From: Nymphaea colorata | Taxonomy: Eukaryota > Streptophyta > Magnoliopsida > Nymphaeales > Nymphaeaceae | Reading direction: 5' to 3' | Length of the DNA: 64,000 nucleotides | NCBI RefSeq assembly: GCF_008831285.2 | Contig: NC_045147.1 | Location: forward strand, 14,176,854-14,240,853 | Shown here: piece by piece, positions 12,074-26,000 of the stretch | How positions within the stretch are numbered: the stretch's first letter is position 1 | Layout: every line of letters begins with the position of its first letter | Made by a program: the position numbers and the translations under genes | Notes under the pieces: generated by a model | Databases searched by the model: none | What the model was told of the DNA's origin: nothing | What the model saw: the letters and a program-made list of their open reading frames with translations, nothing else

Positions 12074-13466
12074 TGGATTTCTTTTCAAAACGAGCATCTC
12101 CGTCTAAGGTGATCAGATGTTGGGTTTATAAGAAAATTCTCAAGAGCATGCATTTGACAGCTCTCCTTTTCAGCTGCTCGACCTGCGTACGAAAGAATCT
12201 TATGAAGGGACAGAAGAAATTTACCCGCCAATTTCTTTTCTACCATGGACCTTACAAGTTACATCCTCATCGTCCGAACCGTGAAGGTACATCATCAGAT
12301 GTCCCTTGAAACAACATTAGACGGCGGAGATTATAGATCTCCCTGAAAAGGTAATTTGCTCCAGAAAATAAATTCGATTCGGTAGGAGTAACCGAGCTCA
12401 CTAATCAACAAAGCAGCATCACGTGTTTTCTGATTCACCTAATGTGCTGTAGCTTTACTCTCCTCCCAATGATTGTGTAGATCATTTTCAATGCTGCAAT
12501 TCTTGCAGCCAGTTTCTTCTTCTTCTTTTTCTCTCTCTCTCTAATCGTCATGCTCTATTTCATGTTTGCCTCCCAAATGTATTTTTTTTTCAGCCTTCCA
12601 TCTCCTGACCTAATAGAGTTCGTGTGGGTTTGTCCACATGAACAACGATGAGTCCATTTCAATCGAAACAAACGCCCTACATCGTACAAGTATAGGTGTT
12701 GAGGGAACCCTCCTAGATACAAAAAATCAAATCATCTGGGTAGCTACAAAAGTATGTCCACAGAGGACTCTAGATGAGAATCTAACCCATGTGATGTAAA
12801 ATACTCCTCCGTGCGTAAATCATTTTCATGTCACCCCATTATGTCAATCACATAAACTTTTATGCTGCCCAAGATGTTCCTCAATTTGTTCACGATGATG
12901 TGACGCGATCACCCTCACCGAGTCAGATGTACGTTATGCCAAGACCAAGAGTTATTTGGATCTGTCCTAGCCAGGTTTGGATTCCGACCCAGACTGAGGT
13001 TTGGATTTTCGCGAGAGATCCAAAGCCTAATATCTTTTGAATCCAATAATGGTATGTAATTTGATGTGTAGGAGACTAGTCAAATTATATGGTTCGTTTA
13101 TTCTCAGTCCTTCGTTCAATGTTCAACAAAAAATAATCTGGAAAGTTTGGGTTGTTGGCATTGGTAAAGGAACGGATGCGGTTTTGGATGGTAACAACTC
13201 GTCATCAGAACGACCCAAAACAAGGAGTAAAAATACAAGCCAGATGTATTGGAACATAACTCAAACCCATCAGAAAAGTAAAGCCAACAATGAACATGGG
13301 TGAGGTGCCATAGGATATTCATTCATTAGTTGGGATGGACCCTTCTCCGAATTAAGACTGAAACATCGAAATACCAGTTAATGGATTGCAACCTTCATGG
13401 AACAGTCAATTTTCAGCTTTCCCAACTCTAGTGGACCTTGTGGAACCCATCTCGACGCCGGGAGTC

Positions 13467-14045
13467 TTATGGATGGGAGCAGAGCACACGGACGCAGAAG
13501 GAAAGTGCCTGTTTTTTGGGTAAGGTCTGAAGAACAACAAGATGAGGGGATAAGGAAATGGTAATACTTGATGTTTGTAGGATAGGACGACCGAGTGGTG
13601 AAGAGGCAGGAGGGATCAACAAGTTATGAGGAGGAGGAGATGCCTGGTTTAAATGATTAGTATGCTCGGCAACAGGTTCAGAGGCTGGCAGCTGCAAAGG
13701 TGATGCTGATACCCAAGGAGGGAGTTCAGGCGGGATCAGAGCAGCAAGAGCCGGAAAAGACCACAGAAGGCTACTCTTCCGACGGACCTGTTGGGATTTC
13801 TCCCCATAACGCATATACAAAACCAAAAGTATATACCCTAAACAGGATCATGCTCATGCTAAATCATTGAAATAAACGAAACCTTAAACTGAAGCGAAAG
13901 CATACCTGAATCCATCTGATCTGGTGCACGGGAAGATCGCAGCAGGGTCTTTTAGGGTACGTGCGGCGCGCTTGAGGCCTCTCTCAGATGGGGAAGAGGA
14001 AAACCCTAGAAACTAATGTTTCAGGTAACCCTTGCACGACCCCAG
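13467..14045 (-). pseudogene. Possible exon pair or gene fragment, unrecognised
   Basis: On the minus strand a GC-rich segment with leader-like text (about 14,045-13,906) ends in a good donor (CAG/GTATGC). After about 100 bp of T-rich sequence comes an acceptor (CCCAACAG/GTC, near 13,792) and an open proline/serine-rich frame (13,467-13,791, e.g. PPELPPWVSASPLQLPASEP). If the ATG just before the donor (MDSG) is the start, joining the exons meets a stop after about eight codons. The other frame stays open across the junction but lacks a start nearby. It could be a 5' gene fragment, a mobile-element piece or chance. I do not recognise it. Confidence 0.25.
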
Positions 14046-15199
14046 GGACCACTACCATTTTATAATAAAGACAATTACGGATTCCACCCATCAAAGAGTC
14101 CGTAATTCCGTACTGGTATCTATACATTTCAAAATTACCCCATACTATCTAAAATGACGTAATATCCCAAAATGCAATCACTTAAGCGGATATTTACGTT
14201 AAGACAGCCATAATGTCTGAAATTCCTCATAGACATATGCCGGCCCACCAAATGATCTTACAGGACCAACTAGAGGCAGAGCATGAAAGGACGCCGTAAT
14301 GTAGAAAAGAGACAGGAATGCAAACAGAACACCCCAAAAAAAGAGTCTTCCGCACAAGACAAGACTCCGAAGCACAGGGTCGGGCCGCTCTTGCTCTATG
14401 CCGATACTTAGAGTCAGTCGCTCGACGTCTGAAGTTGGGCATTGTGCATGCATTGTAGCACCAGTCCCCATGTCTGGTGGACTTCAGGCACATCTGGCCA
14501 AGGAGAGTGGAGTAGGAGGACTGTCAAGGAGCGGTGTAGCATGGGACCAACTGTGTTCGCCAAGGAAGAATGGTGGGGAAAGAGAAGGAACGAGATGAAG
14601 AGGCGTGAGGGGGAGAAGCGACCAAATACAAAGAAAAAAATATGTTGGGGAGCTTGACTGCAAGGCCCACCCGTCGAGCTCCCCTACTGATTCTACCATA
14701 GAGGCCGACGATAGAAGCCAGCGAGCATTAGAACATCTGTCCCACATTCATTCGCGGAGGTACTACTAATGTTAGGACCGTTATAGTTGTGGCTGCGGGG
14801 TTTCGGTCGTCTGTTTCCCTATCATCAACTCATCAACTTTCTTGACCTTTTAGCACTGAGCAGGCATCAACTCCCATACATGGAAACCTTTGTTTTTTAT
14901 AAGCAGTCGCTCAGTCACTCCGGGCCCCTTTGTATGAAGGCACCCGGATCTGTTACAGGATCAAGTTGGCTTTGGTTAGCTTGAAAATTGTGGTTCCAGA
15001 GAAAATCCATAAGATGATTCATCAAACTCTTCTGTCGGACAAATTGGGCAAGGTCTTAAGAATTCAGAACCCATTCAAGACTAAAAGAGCTCGCTTGTTA
15101 GCCGCAGAATCAACTCGATAGACAAAGCCTCAGGGATGAAGAAACTGTTAATGCTCACGTCGGCTGCATGGCCATCAAGGGAGGAGGGAGAGCAGACCC

Positions 15200-15202
<3 letters not shown>

Positions 15203-15244
<42 letters not shown>
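15203..15244. repeat. (GA)n microsatellite
   Basis: About 21 uninterrupted AG/GA units. Confidence 0.95.
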
Positions 15245-15249
<5 letters not shown>

Positions 15250-16211
15250 AGATTTGCAAATGAGCTCCTGGACCATTGAAAACCAAAGGAAATCCAGCAT
15301 TTTACAATCCTTCAAGATTATGCTTTCAGTTCTTGAGTTGGAAGCTCTTTCAAAAACCCTCTGCAGCGTCGAAATTACCAGTCAAATGCCGATTCCAAAA
15401 AACCAAACATGCACTTCTACGTCGATCATTGAAGAAACACCCTAATAATATTTCATAAAAGAACAGAATATGTAACTACAATTGTACATAGATATTGCTT
15501 CATTAATGGCGCATTAGTAATCTCATACGAGAGGCAATTACTCACCGAAACATCCTACCTGAAACCTTTTCCTTCTTTGAGTACATTCGAACAATCTGGA
15601 AAGGAAGATGGAGAAAGAGAAAGGGAAAGAGGAGAACCACTTGCCGAAGAAAATAATTAGGACCACAGAAAAAGATTCTCTTGCTTCAATATATCCAGTT
15701 TAACGCACCCTAAAATGAACATGTATACAAACACACTCTCCGTGGCCTCCTGCGGGTTCCAGCACTGCCGAGAATGTATGGGAGAAGGTTCATAGAGTTC
15801 AAAATGCCATCACTCCAAAATTTTATTCCATTTAAGGGACAACTGTATGTACATCAGTTTAAAGTTTAAACCAGTGCAGCTTGAAAAGTGGAGCCCCTGT
15901 TGTCCAAAAAAGTAAAAGTAATGAGAAAGAAACACTTCGGTGCTGTTAAACATTCATGCCCCAGCGCCCTCAAACTAACCAGCCAACCATCCGACCCAAC
16001 ACAAGAAGCCGTTGGTTTGACAGAGAAAAAAAAAAAATCTTCGCTTAGAAACTGAAGACAAAAGGCCGAAGACTGATGCAAGCATAGTTCCGAAGCCTTG
16101 CAAGAAATGGAAAAAGGAATTTGTACAACAAAAAAAAATTACTGGACGCATTAAAAAGCCAAAGCTACAAGATTACCATGAACATGAATAGAAGCACATT
16201 CTTTATAAACT

Positions 16212-19200
16212 AGGAAGCTTTCCCCAGTTCAGAGGGGCTTGTGGATTGGTCAATCTCCTGCTTGCTCTTGCTTCTCTTAATCTTTGCTTTAACCTTTGAC
16301 TTTTCCCTAAGGGTTTGAATTGTGTTTATGAAGTTTCCAACTGCCATGACAACCAGCAGAATTCCACAAACGACAACCTGTGGCAGGGAGATAACAAGTA
16401 TTCAAACTATTGAACGGTTACGATACCTGATAAATAAGCATGAGCATATACTTACTTGCCACTCAGAAACAACACCGGAAAATGCAGTCTGAAGCAGCAA
16501 TAGCCCAACATATGCCTCAAAAATCTGAGAATAAGTAATTAGAAGAATAAAATCACTAAATAACAAGGCATTCAAGGTAAAAAATCATCTTAATCTTGCG
16601 ATAAGCATTATATTCCACCAGATCCATCATCCCAGATGGGAGGCCAGTCAAGCTACTCTCTGAGTCAATTATATAGCTGATCACAGACTGAAAAAGGACC
16701 AAACAAGTGAATTTGGTGGACTTGAAGTTTAGCTCTATCAAGTCAACCAAGAATAATCGAACCTCTAGAGCATTTTGTATTGCACTCTGCATGTATGGCA
16801 GAAAAGCTTGCGGGACAGTGCAACAGAGTTGAAAAATATCATTCTTCACCAAGTTTTGCATTAAACTTTCATAAAGGTCACGACAATTTTAAAGAATGCA
16901 TTAGTTTTTAGTTACCTGAAGTATAAAAAGTAGAGGGTATAAAATCCATAGTTGACCTTGCACACCACTAGTTTCTCCCCATACAACATCCATTCTCCTT
17001 GCCTGCAAAAGTGGAATAGATCAAGGAACAACTCTTCAGATAGAGAAGTGAAAGAGGCAGTAAAATGATTTCTGAGCAGCATGGTGCTTCTAAAATTAGG
17101 GGCACTCTTTAGCCAAATAACCACTCCTTGTATCAGAGCTATGTAGCTATTTGGTCAAAAGCTGCAAGTAGATGCCAGTTTGTAAGCTGCACAAGTTCCT
17201 TTTTGAATTGTAAAAAAAGGAAAACTATATGCTGGGAGCATTTTCAATATTTTAGTTTAAGTGAACTATTTCAACTTTTTTTATTTAAAAAACTTCAATT
17301 TCAGAATTCCCAGTTCGTCTTCAGATTTTGTCCAATGATAACTAGGTCTCGTCCAGATCTCATAGGGTCATGGCTACCTAGTTTTTGACTACTTAGTTAA
17401 ACAACTAAGGAGGCACTTCAGCAGCAATACCTAAAAGAACAAATATGTTCAGACATCAATTTGTCGATATTGCTAGAGAAGCATGTAAAAGAGGTTCACA
17501 ACCAAGAATTGCCTGAAGAAGTTATCATTTTTATATAAGGATAGTCCAAACAATTTATACATGAAAAACATGAAGCCTTTGTTAAAACTTAATAGCAAAT
17601 GGTGCTTATAAGTCGTACTCAAATGGTTACACAATCTTCAGTGCTATCATTACAGAACAGGGTTCACATAGCAGCACAACGAGTTTGAAATTTGGTTATC
17701 CAAGTAAAATTTTCTGCAGAGACAAACCAAACTACTTTTATTGTACATTATAAGAAAAACTACCTTGCCCAATGCAATACGGGTATACAGCCTTTGGCGT
17801 TGATATCTGTTCTGTAGAAGCATTGCAACACCTTGCATTATTGCCCATGCCAGAAACAGCTGAACTCCTCGCTAAACAACATTTTTTCTGATAAGTTGTA
17901 GAAATCAATAAAATTATGAGAATGAACAGTAAGAGTAGCAAAAAAACCTGCTTCTTTGCGCAGTCAGGTTCACCTTCTATCTTCCATGTGAGACTGATAA
18001 GAGCCATCGCCATAGCACAATAATGGTGGTATATCCACCTATCCAGGAAAAAGCAAAGGAACACGAAAATAAGATATTTGGGAAAAACGAATTTTCCTGA
18101 ACAAGATACCCAAATATTAGATAACTTGTAATGCAAACCAAAAGAGGTCCACTCATTCCCTAACTTGAGATTTTCCAACCTAGTAAGCATATGCTACAGG
18201 CTGATCTATTTAGTATGATACTTCCTATATCTCAATGACTACGTAACACACATAGAACACATATAGAGGGGTTTATCTTTGTCCTGCAATAATTTCTGAA
18301 AATGACAAATGGACCATGACTTGCAAAACTGAAGTCTTATCTTAAAGGTCGAGTGACAAATTCAAGTGATCAAAGTGAATATGTGCCAGTACGTATTTCT
18401 GTGTATGGGCCAATGCTCAAGGATATGAACCAGCATTTAGAACTTTGCTGATGCTCATGTAGAAAACCCATGAATTTACATCTTTTATGATTCATAAGAG
18501 ACAAGGAATGATGAACAGACCACAATCAATCTACTAACCATGCATTAATCTTTTCACAAATTTTGGACTTATGGTTACCAAGAGCCAATTATGATATGCA
18601 CAACTGATAGCCTCCTTTCTGAAAGACATAGTTAGGCTTCCTCCAAGAAAGCCCGATTGCTTTATAGGTCATAGGGATTTTTTTTTTAATACAGAAAAAG
18701 ATGGCTACGCTTTCTTCAAGACAGTTCAGTTACTTCGTAGGTATGCTGAAAATATCCCACTAGAATTATGTACCTAATACCCTAATGGATGCAGGCATGC
18801 TGCTATAACTGATTTCCTAGCATATGCCAGATCATAATAGATATTGCTTTTGCTCCTCAAGGTATTGGTCATCATTGACTGCAAACCATTTTTTGTAGTC
18901 TTCAGTTTCACCATTTTTTGGTACCTAGCATATGGATTTAATAACTTGTCTTAGAGACAAGTATGTCATAAGACACTATTATCATGAATAACTATATGTG
19001 CATGAAAATTTCAAGTTGCAAAAAAAGGACATCCTAAAACCTGGAATCAAAAGTCAAGGAAGAATACACTCCATAAAACACCGAGAAATTTTTAGCTTTG
19101 AAGAATCAATAGAAATTTCGAATTTGAAAACATTAGTGACATAAGGGATAAAAGCAGACCGTTAAGCTCTTGTTGCTGCTCAATGTATATGCAAAATAAT

Positions 19201-22200
19201 GATTTTTCATTTTCATTTACTTTGCAGATACTTCTTTCTCATTTCTACATAAGGAGACTCAAAGCATGTTAGTATGTTACATTATTTAGAAACCTAGAAA
19301 CCCATGTAGATACCATTAAATGTACACATCTAATGAATAGATAGAAGTAGAACAAGTAAAGTGCTCTTCATGGCTTTCACTTTGCCAAACAACGTTGCAC
19401 GAATTGGTGCTTACACTTCAAACTCATACTATGGTACGAAAAAGCAGAGAAGGCTTGGCAAGTCTATGCCACCATTTAGCATCTAACAGCGTCAACATGC
19501 AGTACATACAGGGTAATAACACTACTAAATCGTAAGGTATATAATTGCTTCAAACATAAAGATGACATCTAGAAGACCTCAACTGAGATCAAATTTTATC
19601 TGCCATATCATATTGTATACATATTATTTGAAGTACACAAAACTTTAATTCCAACTAGTCAAAACAATATTATCAAAAGGAATGAAATCTAAGATATCAT
19701 CAGGCCTAAGCTGAGTTATCATAAAAACAAGGTAGAAATCTAACAAACATTAAGAACCATAAATTTCAAAATGTACGCCAAGAAATGCATGATTCTGCAG
19801 GAAAACACAAATGATTAAACACATGAACCAAGACAGAAACATTAGAAGGCTTCATCATTTACCAAGGACGAATATCACTTCCATTCAGCCTTAAAATATT
19901 CTCCCGCAAGGCCAAACTAACATATAGATATAACAGCCAGGCCTGGAAAAGAGAAAACATACATTATATGAAATGTTTGACAAGAATAAATCACAGTTAA
20001 GCATTTAGATAAAATTTCAGTATCTGACAAGAAGAAGACAATACCTGGTACAACTGAACTGGAAGTGCTGAGAAGCATCCATTCCACATTCGATTTCTTA
20101 GAAAGAGAAGTATGCAAGGAAATATCAGAAACAAAATGGCTGTCCGGTCCTGCCAAAAATAATTGGATATCAATACATGTACAGAAATATGTAATTACTT
20201 CTCATTCTATATGTATGCTAAACATTGCATGCATTCTTTGATATGAAACTGATCTATTGATTGGCACATAATGTAAACTGATTCATAAAATATAGACACT
20301 GAAATAGAACTGTTTGTTTAGTTTCCAACTTTGTGATGGTAATGGAATCATGGGGACATGACTACCCAATGGTTGCACTTCTCGTACAGATTTTGGCACC
20401 TTAGTATAAGGCCCTCACATACTTCCACAGTGATAGCCCATGCACCATCTTCCTACCACATTACTCCTTACAGAAAGTAAGTATAATAAGGTTAAGCATG
20501 ATCATATATAATTTAGATCACAATATTAAAGACAGAAAGAGTAAAAGCAACACAAAACAAAGATCCAAACTGAGAAGTTTCCTAGGAAGAAGAGGTCTGT
20601 TAATCCCACCAAGAATGGTCCATATGTGCACATCAGAAGTGTACAAATGTCCAATTTTTTTTCTTGACAAATGAAGACTAAAAGAACTAGTTTATTTGAA
20701 AATGAATTCTTTATGTAAATTTTTAGGTTGTATAGCCAATAATTTATACTTCCAATGATGTAAGAAATATGAAGTTCACCACAGTCTACTTTATATGAAT
20801 CAACATAGGCCCCCGAACGCAGCTTTGTTCATGTTGCCTTGTTCTGATACTTCACAAACCAAACAAAATAAAGCAGGCACATCAATGGACTAGTAGCTTT
20901 AGCAAAAATACTCAATTGATGCCAATAAAGCCATGATTGTTATAACAAAGCTAATGACGTAGACATTTACTCGATAACTATTATACTCCTCCTTCACTTT
21001 CAACTGAACATCCTTTCTGCCAGCCCGTACATTAATAGGCCCAAGAAACATCCTTAGAAATCTACCTGTACATCAAAAAGAAACATTAACCGAGATGTAT
21101 AAATATCACCATTGCAAATAAGAAGAACTCCCATCTAGTAGTGGATAATGTCATTCTACCGTCCTGCCTCCAGCAACGAACTACAGTAACTAAGAATGGG
21201 TGAATGTGTATGTGCCTGTGTACGTGTGTGTAATTAAGCATTAATGTTGGTGTTAACTCATAAACATAACAGAAACCTCCTCAAGAGCAATGACAACATT
21301 CAGACTATAGTTATTTTGTGAGGCCACAAATTCATTTTTACCTTTGCCTTAAACTGGGTAAAACAAACATTAATATTTTCTGGTAAAGCATATTCAATTG
21401 CCTTTGTTGATCTGCCTACCCGAAACTAATCATGTGCTCTTAAGAGATGTCACTAATTTTTAAGATCGTTTCCATCATTCCATTTGGTTTAATATCGGAA
21501 TATCACTAATGCTAATACTCATATGTTTAAAGGTAGCTAAATTCTTTCTCGAGTGTGCGCGTGTCTCTGAGTGCGTGCATGCGAGAGCCTATGTTCTTCA
21601 TTACATTCTCTCCAACCCAAATTATTTTGATTCCTTGAACACCTTAGGAAGTTTTCATGTAAAATGACCCCATGTAATTTCGCGTTGCTTAAAACACACT
21701 TCGATCATCAAAGCTACCTAATGTATGTTTTCCCCTAAATTAATCATGATAAACACGTTCCAGGTTCAGATTATGCAAAAGAAAAGATCCACAAGCGTTA
21801 CGTTTTGAGTGGAACTAATGGGGACAAATGAAGGTAAAGGTGTAGGAACCATCTTCGCCTACTTTCGAAAGACGGCTGCAGACGTATCTGCTCAGGACGA
21901 GGATACAGATATTTTCCTTTTTGCTTTTTATTATTCGTTTATCGTCAATAAACAGAATGATTCCATTCAACTAATTATTAAGTAGCAGCTTTTGCAGATT
22001 TAAGTATGGATGAATGGATTAATTCAAAAAATGACAGGCCGTTTCTTCCTGACTAAGTCAGGAGAAGAACTTCATTGTTGATTTACTAGTCATGGTTGAT
22101 TTACTCGGTAACATGCTTGGACTGAATTAATAACATAGGAACGGAAAGAGAAAGAAGCTTTTGTAACGCAGGACATTAATTTCCAGGTTCGTCAATTTTA

Positions 22201-23044
22201 AAATGGGAATTCCCCACCTAATAAATGTCCTCTTGATGTGGTTTGAAGCATAAAACATAAAATATTCAAACACACATTGGCAGCTGCGCATCCCGAAAAA
22301 TGTACGGAAGGTGCTCCTCAAGATTTGTGTGGGCCTGGACAGCTAACACCCCTGCCACTCGGGTTTAATCCTACGAACGTGTAAGCATAATTTTGTTTGC
22401 CAATAATCATTCCCTGAACCATTTTTCAGTCAACCGACATTCTTCGAACTACAAATTTCTTCTTTTATATATATGTGTGCGTGTGCGTGTGTGTGCATGC
22501 GTGTGTACGCTTGTGGAAACTGAAAAAGCTTGTCTGACAGAGGAAAGTACCATCGCCTTTGTGAGGGAGAAACGAAGAGACATCGCCATCGCTCATAACA
22601 CACTTGACCTTGTAGATTTCTTCCTCCAGCTGCCACCAGCAATAAACACCATAAAATTTTAAAAACTGAACGGAACAAGTCGAAACGCGGGGCGGAAGGG
22701 AAAGGAGTTCCAAATAATCCCAATTGAATTGCGAGGGAAACGACCAGGGAAATCTCAATCAACAATTAAAAGAGAAGAAACCGATAGAGAAGAGGAGTAG
22801 GCGAAGGAACCGAGACCTTGTCAGCGGTCGCGGCGTCGACGGCTCCGCTCTTAGCGGCGGCCGCGACAGAGCGCCTGAGCCTCTGAATTTCGGATTCGAG
22901 GACCTGCGCTTTTTGGCAGAGAGACTGCTCCTCGTTCTTGGCCCTGGAGATGAGGGAGGCAGCCGATTCCTGCAGCTCCCTCGCCCTTTCCAGCAGCCGG
23001 AAGGCCTCCTGGAGCAGGGCGGCCTCTCCGGCAGGTTCCGCCAT
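16212..23044 (-). CDS. TMEM120/TMPIT-like integral membrane protein
   Basis: Ten coding exons join in phase on the minus strand: 23,044-22,817; 22,629-22,551; 21,065-20,971; 20,149-20,045; 19,942-19,863; 18,038-17,948; 17,871-17,764; 17,002-16,916; 16,524-16,456; 16,377-about 16,212. The protein has about 369 residues, normal for the family. Residues 1-100 form a coiled coil starting MAEPAGEAALLQEAF. Then comes the family signature RFLRMFLGPINVRAGRKDVQ (104 on) and about six hydrophobic segments (about 137 to 340), with WWIYHHYCAMAMAL, LLQNRYQRQRLYTRIALGK and IFEAYVGLLLLQ between and within them. A basic tail (KAKIKRSKSKQE) ends the protein; the exact stop is uncertain by a few codons. Animal TMEM120A/B are ER/nuclear-envelope proteins linked to fat-cell differentiation, and a mechanosensing role has been disputed; the plant role is unknown. 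Introns 1 and 6 begin GTCTCG and GTTTTT, weaker than usual. Confidence 0.93.
22473..22506. repeat. (GT/GC)n alternating purine-pyrimidine tract
   Basis: A degenerate TGTGCG-type alternating run inside intron 2 of the TMEM120-like gene, about 45 bp from its second exon. Confidence 0.8.
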
Positions 23045-26000
23045 CCCTTTCGCCGGAAAAGCCTTCGTTTTCCGGCTGGAGATCTCGACAACGAAACCTT
23101 CGGGGAACCGGGAGGACGAAGCCAAGCAGAAGAATAGCTCTACATGCTCGTTGTAGCGCTCCCTCTCTCTCTTCCTACTTATCGCGACTCCTTTTTTTTT
23201 CAACCGCCATTTATTTCTATCGCCATTTTTCTCACGCTAAAGCGTGGGCCTTCTACTCACTCCCGCCACCACGAGGGCCTTGGTTTATAGCTGAAATTTA
23301 ACGCGTTTAAAACGGGTGATTTTGCTTTCCGCAATAAAAATGATGGGCGGAACGACGGGTGTTGTAAAAACCGGTTTTTTCGACCGAATCGGAGATTCGG
23401 GGGATTTGCTGATTCAGCTGCACGAATTGCAAATCTATAAAAAATTTTTTTTTTTCAAAAAACAAATTTAAAAGTCTTCACGCGAATTTAACGCATGGGC
23501 AGACGAATATATCGGCCCAACCAAAGATGTGGTTATTTATGCAAAATTGACGGAACAAAATAACATATTGTCCATAGTACGGAACACCAGATAATTAACG
23601 AACTTAAGCATACGGTTGAGATTAAAGAAATTCTGTATGGGTGATCCTACTGCTAGATCCAGATCCAACACGATGGCCAGCAGCTCGGGAAGTCTTGATA
23701 TGGATTTTGTAATCAGATTAAGTTGGGTAGTCCCAAAAAGCTCAATCTTTGGATCTCCATATTCCAATTGGTAACTAGTGCTGAAGAAGTGGGCTTGGAG
23801 AACGTCGACATCCAGTCCAGTTGATCCATTTATATCTATTAAGTTTATGATTTGGCGTTTTACCAATAGACAGAGTTGCCAAACTTATAAGAATGGAATA
23901 AATTAAGGAATACGTGATGAAGATAGCAGAACAATCCCCAACTAGAATATGTTCTTTTTTAAATAATTGGGAAGAACGGGTTGGAAACGTAAACGGTTCT
24001 GAGTCGACTCATGATCCGGCTCTATTGGACCCCGATCTTACCTAATCTAATCCGCGTTCCGGATTCGAAGTGGTGCAGGTTATCTAAAACTGAATCCAAC
24101 TTTAGATAGAAACGCAAGATCCAATTTGATGCGGGTCGAATTTGAAACTGCCATACAACATCAGTTCTATTAGGTCTGAAAAATTCATAAATGGCAACCA
24201 AGATTCAATATGATGCGGCTGCTTATATCAAAATTCAATATGATGCGCCTCAAGATTCAAAGTTTCATCGCATGTACAAGGACTTCCAAGTCCAACCCAA
24301 ATCCAAGTTTATAAGACAAGTATTTTTTTCAGTTTTACATCTAAGGGGACCTGAACTAAGATACATTTGGATGGCGCTTCAGTTGATCGGGTTAGGGGCA
24401 CATTAAACATTGCCGCTTCTAATTCAATTTGCATGTAGAGTGTTGTACTAGCTGATGTACATTGGTTTCACCGATACAGCCCGAGACTTTGAGGCTAAGA
24501 AGAATGAAAATGAAAGGGGCCCCTCGGACTGTTTAGAGATATGTTGACATATAATGGACAAGATAGAGAGAATGAGGTCATCCAAATGTTGTTTAGTTAA
24601 ACAAGGCATCATGAGTTTGTAGACTGTGACGGACATTTTTGGCCGTAAATCTAAAGTTGAGTTAGACAATAAAGTTGAATCGGACAAACGTCCGGCTCAC
24701 GGTCTGAAAGGGTGGCGGTAAATCTGCTTACTCAGAGCTTCATATATCTGACATGATGCCATAGTCAATGCTTTTAGCATTGGCCGCAGAGCTCTATCTC
24801 TCTGCCTCTATGGTCCGTTTTCTGGTTTGAAGTTTATTTCCATTGAAAGATATTGATGCATTTCAAGCATAGGAAATAAATGGTCAAAGCTTGCGAGCTT
24901 CTTGATTGATCTCAAGCAGGATTAGAACCTAGAACCAATCAGTTAACAGCCTACTGCTCTACCACTGATCCAAGCAACAGGGATCAGATCTTATGGAGCT
25001 CAACTATCATTTTAACTCTCTGGTAGCGGTTCCATTTCATGCTTCATTTCATAAGCAACGTCAAAAGGGATATAATACATTTATATTAATATATTTACTT
25101 TGATTTTGTACCATGAAGACCTGAAATAGACCGGCTAGTACCCAAATTATGATTTGGACCCTAATTTTGTATTTGGTGCTTAAAGTAGCGTCGGTTGCTT
25201 TTCCTTGTTGATTTGGACAAGAGCATATCCATTATATTGAAAAATATGTAGAATCAAGCCCATATTCGCCCACCTACCATAAAGAACATGTAGTGGAGTA
25301 ATACAAGACCAACCAGTAGAAGACTTTATTAACTCAATTAAAAAAATAAACCAATACATAAATAAGAACAAATGGCTTTTATTATTAGCTTTAAAAAAAC
25401 ATTGTAGCTGTCATGATATTTAAATATATATAAACAAACATGAAAGTTAACATAAAGTTGCGAAACGGATTAGGGGTGTTTAACATGAAGTTTCCTACCA
25501 ATCAGAGGTGTAAACGGGTTGGGTTTGGATCTGTTAGAGGCATAAAAGATCCGATATTGGCCAAGGCAAAAGCCTCTACGACTCTTTGTGCCATTAATAA
25601 GAAATGAACGATTTAATGCTTACCTAACCTTATGGTCCATATGCGTCACATTACAGAAAGCCCCCTCTCTTTTTTTCCTTTTTCTTTTTAAATGCTTCCA
25701 CTTGGCATATAGATTCCCTTTCGTATTGAATTTCTTTGGCCAGATCGATGCTTCAAATTTTTTACTTACTGATGTCATGCCAGAACCTGTCAAGAGAAAA
25801 TTTGTAAGTTTCTTTTTTATATTTTTACTTCTAGTTAATTTAATTTTTTTACTTCTTTTACTCTCACTAGCCCTCTTTGTCTTTTTAAAATAGAATTTAA
25901 AAGATAGGCGCATGTATTACATGCACTAATTTTAGACTTACTTAGTTTCCAGATTAATATATAGAATACATAACTCGGCAGTGATAAATAAGGCTTCAAC

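Larger units (their letters stand above)
11611..16211. other. Intergenic region between trihelix and TMEM120 genes
   Basis: The two genes converge on this 4.6-kb stretch, so both 3' untranslated regions should lie at its edges. It contains a 26-bp tandem duplication at 12,023-12,073, a possible exon pair on the minus strand near 13.5-14.0 kb, and a long GA microsatellite at 15,203-15,244. Frames elsewhere are short and show no family resemblance. The block at 14,200-14,750 is GC-richer but has no supported gene. Confidence 0.6.

Noticed and set aside
14640..14760. Possible LTR start (TGTTGGGGAGC) near 14.64 kb
   Set aside because: No second copy, primer site, polypurine tract or coding remnant could be paired with it.
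23537..23866. 109-codon minus-strand frame between TMEM120 and PMT
   Set aside because: No motif, ordinary intergenic composition, no splice context.
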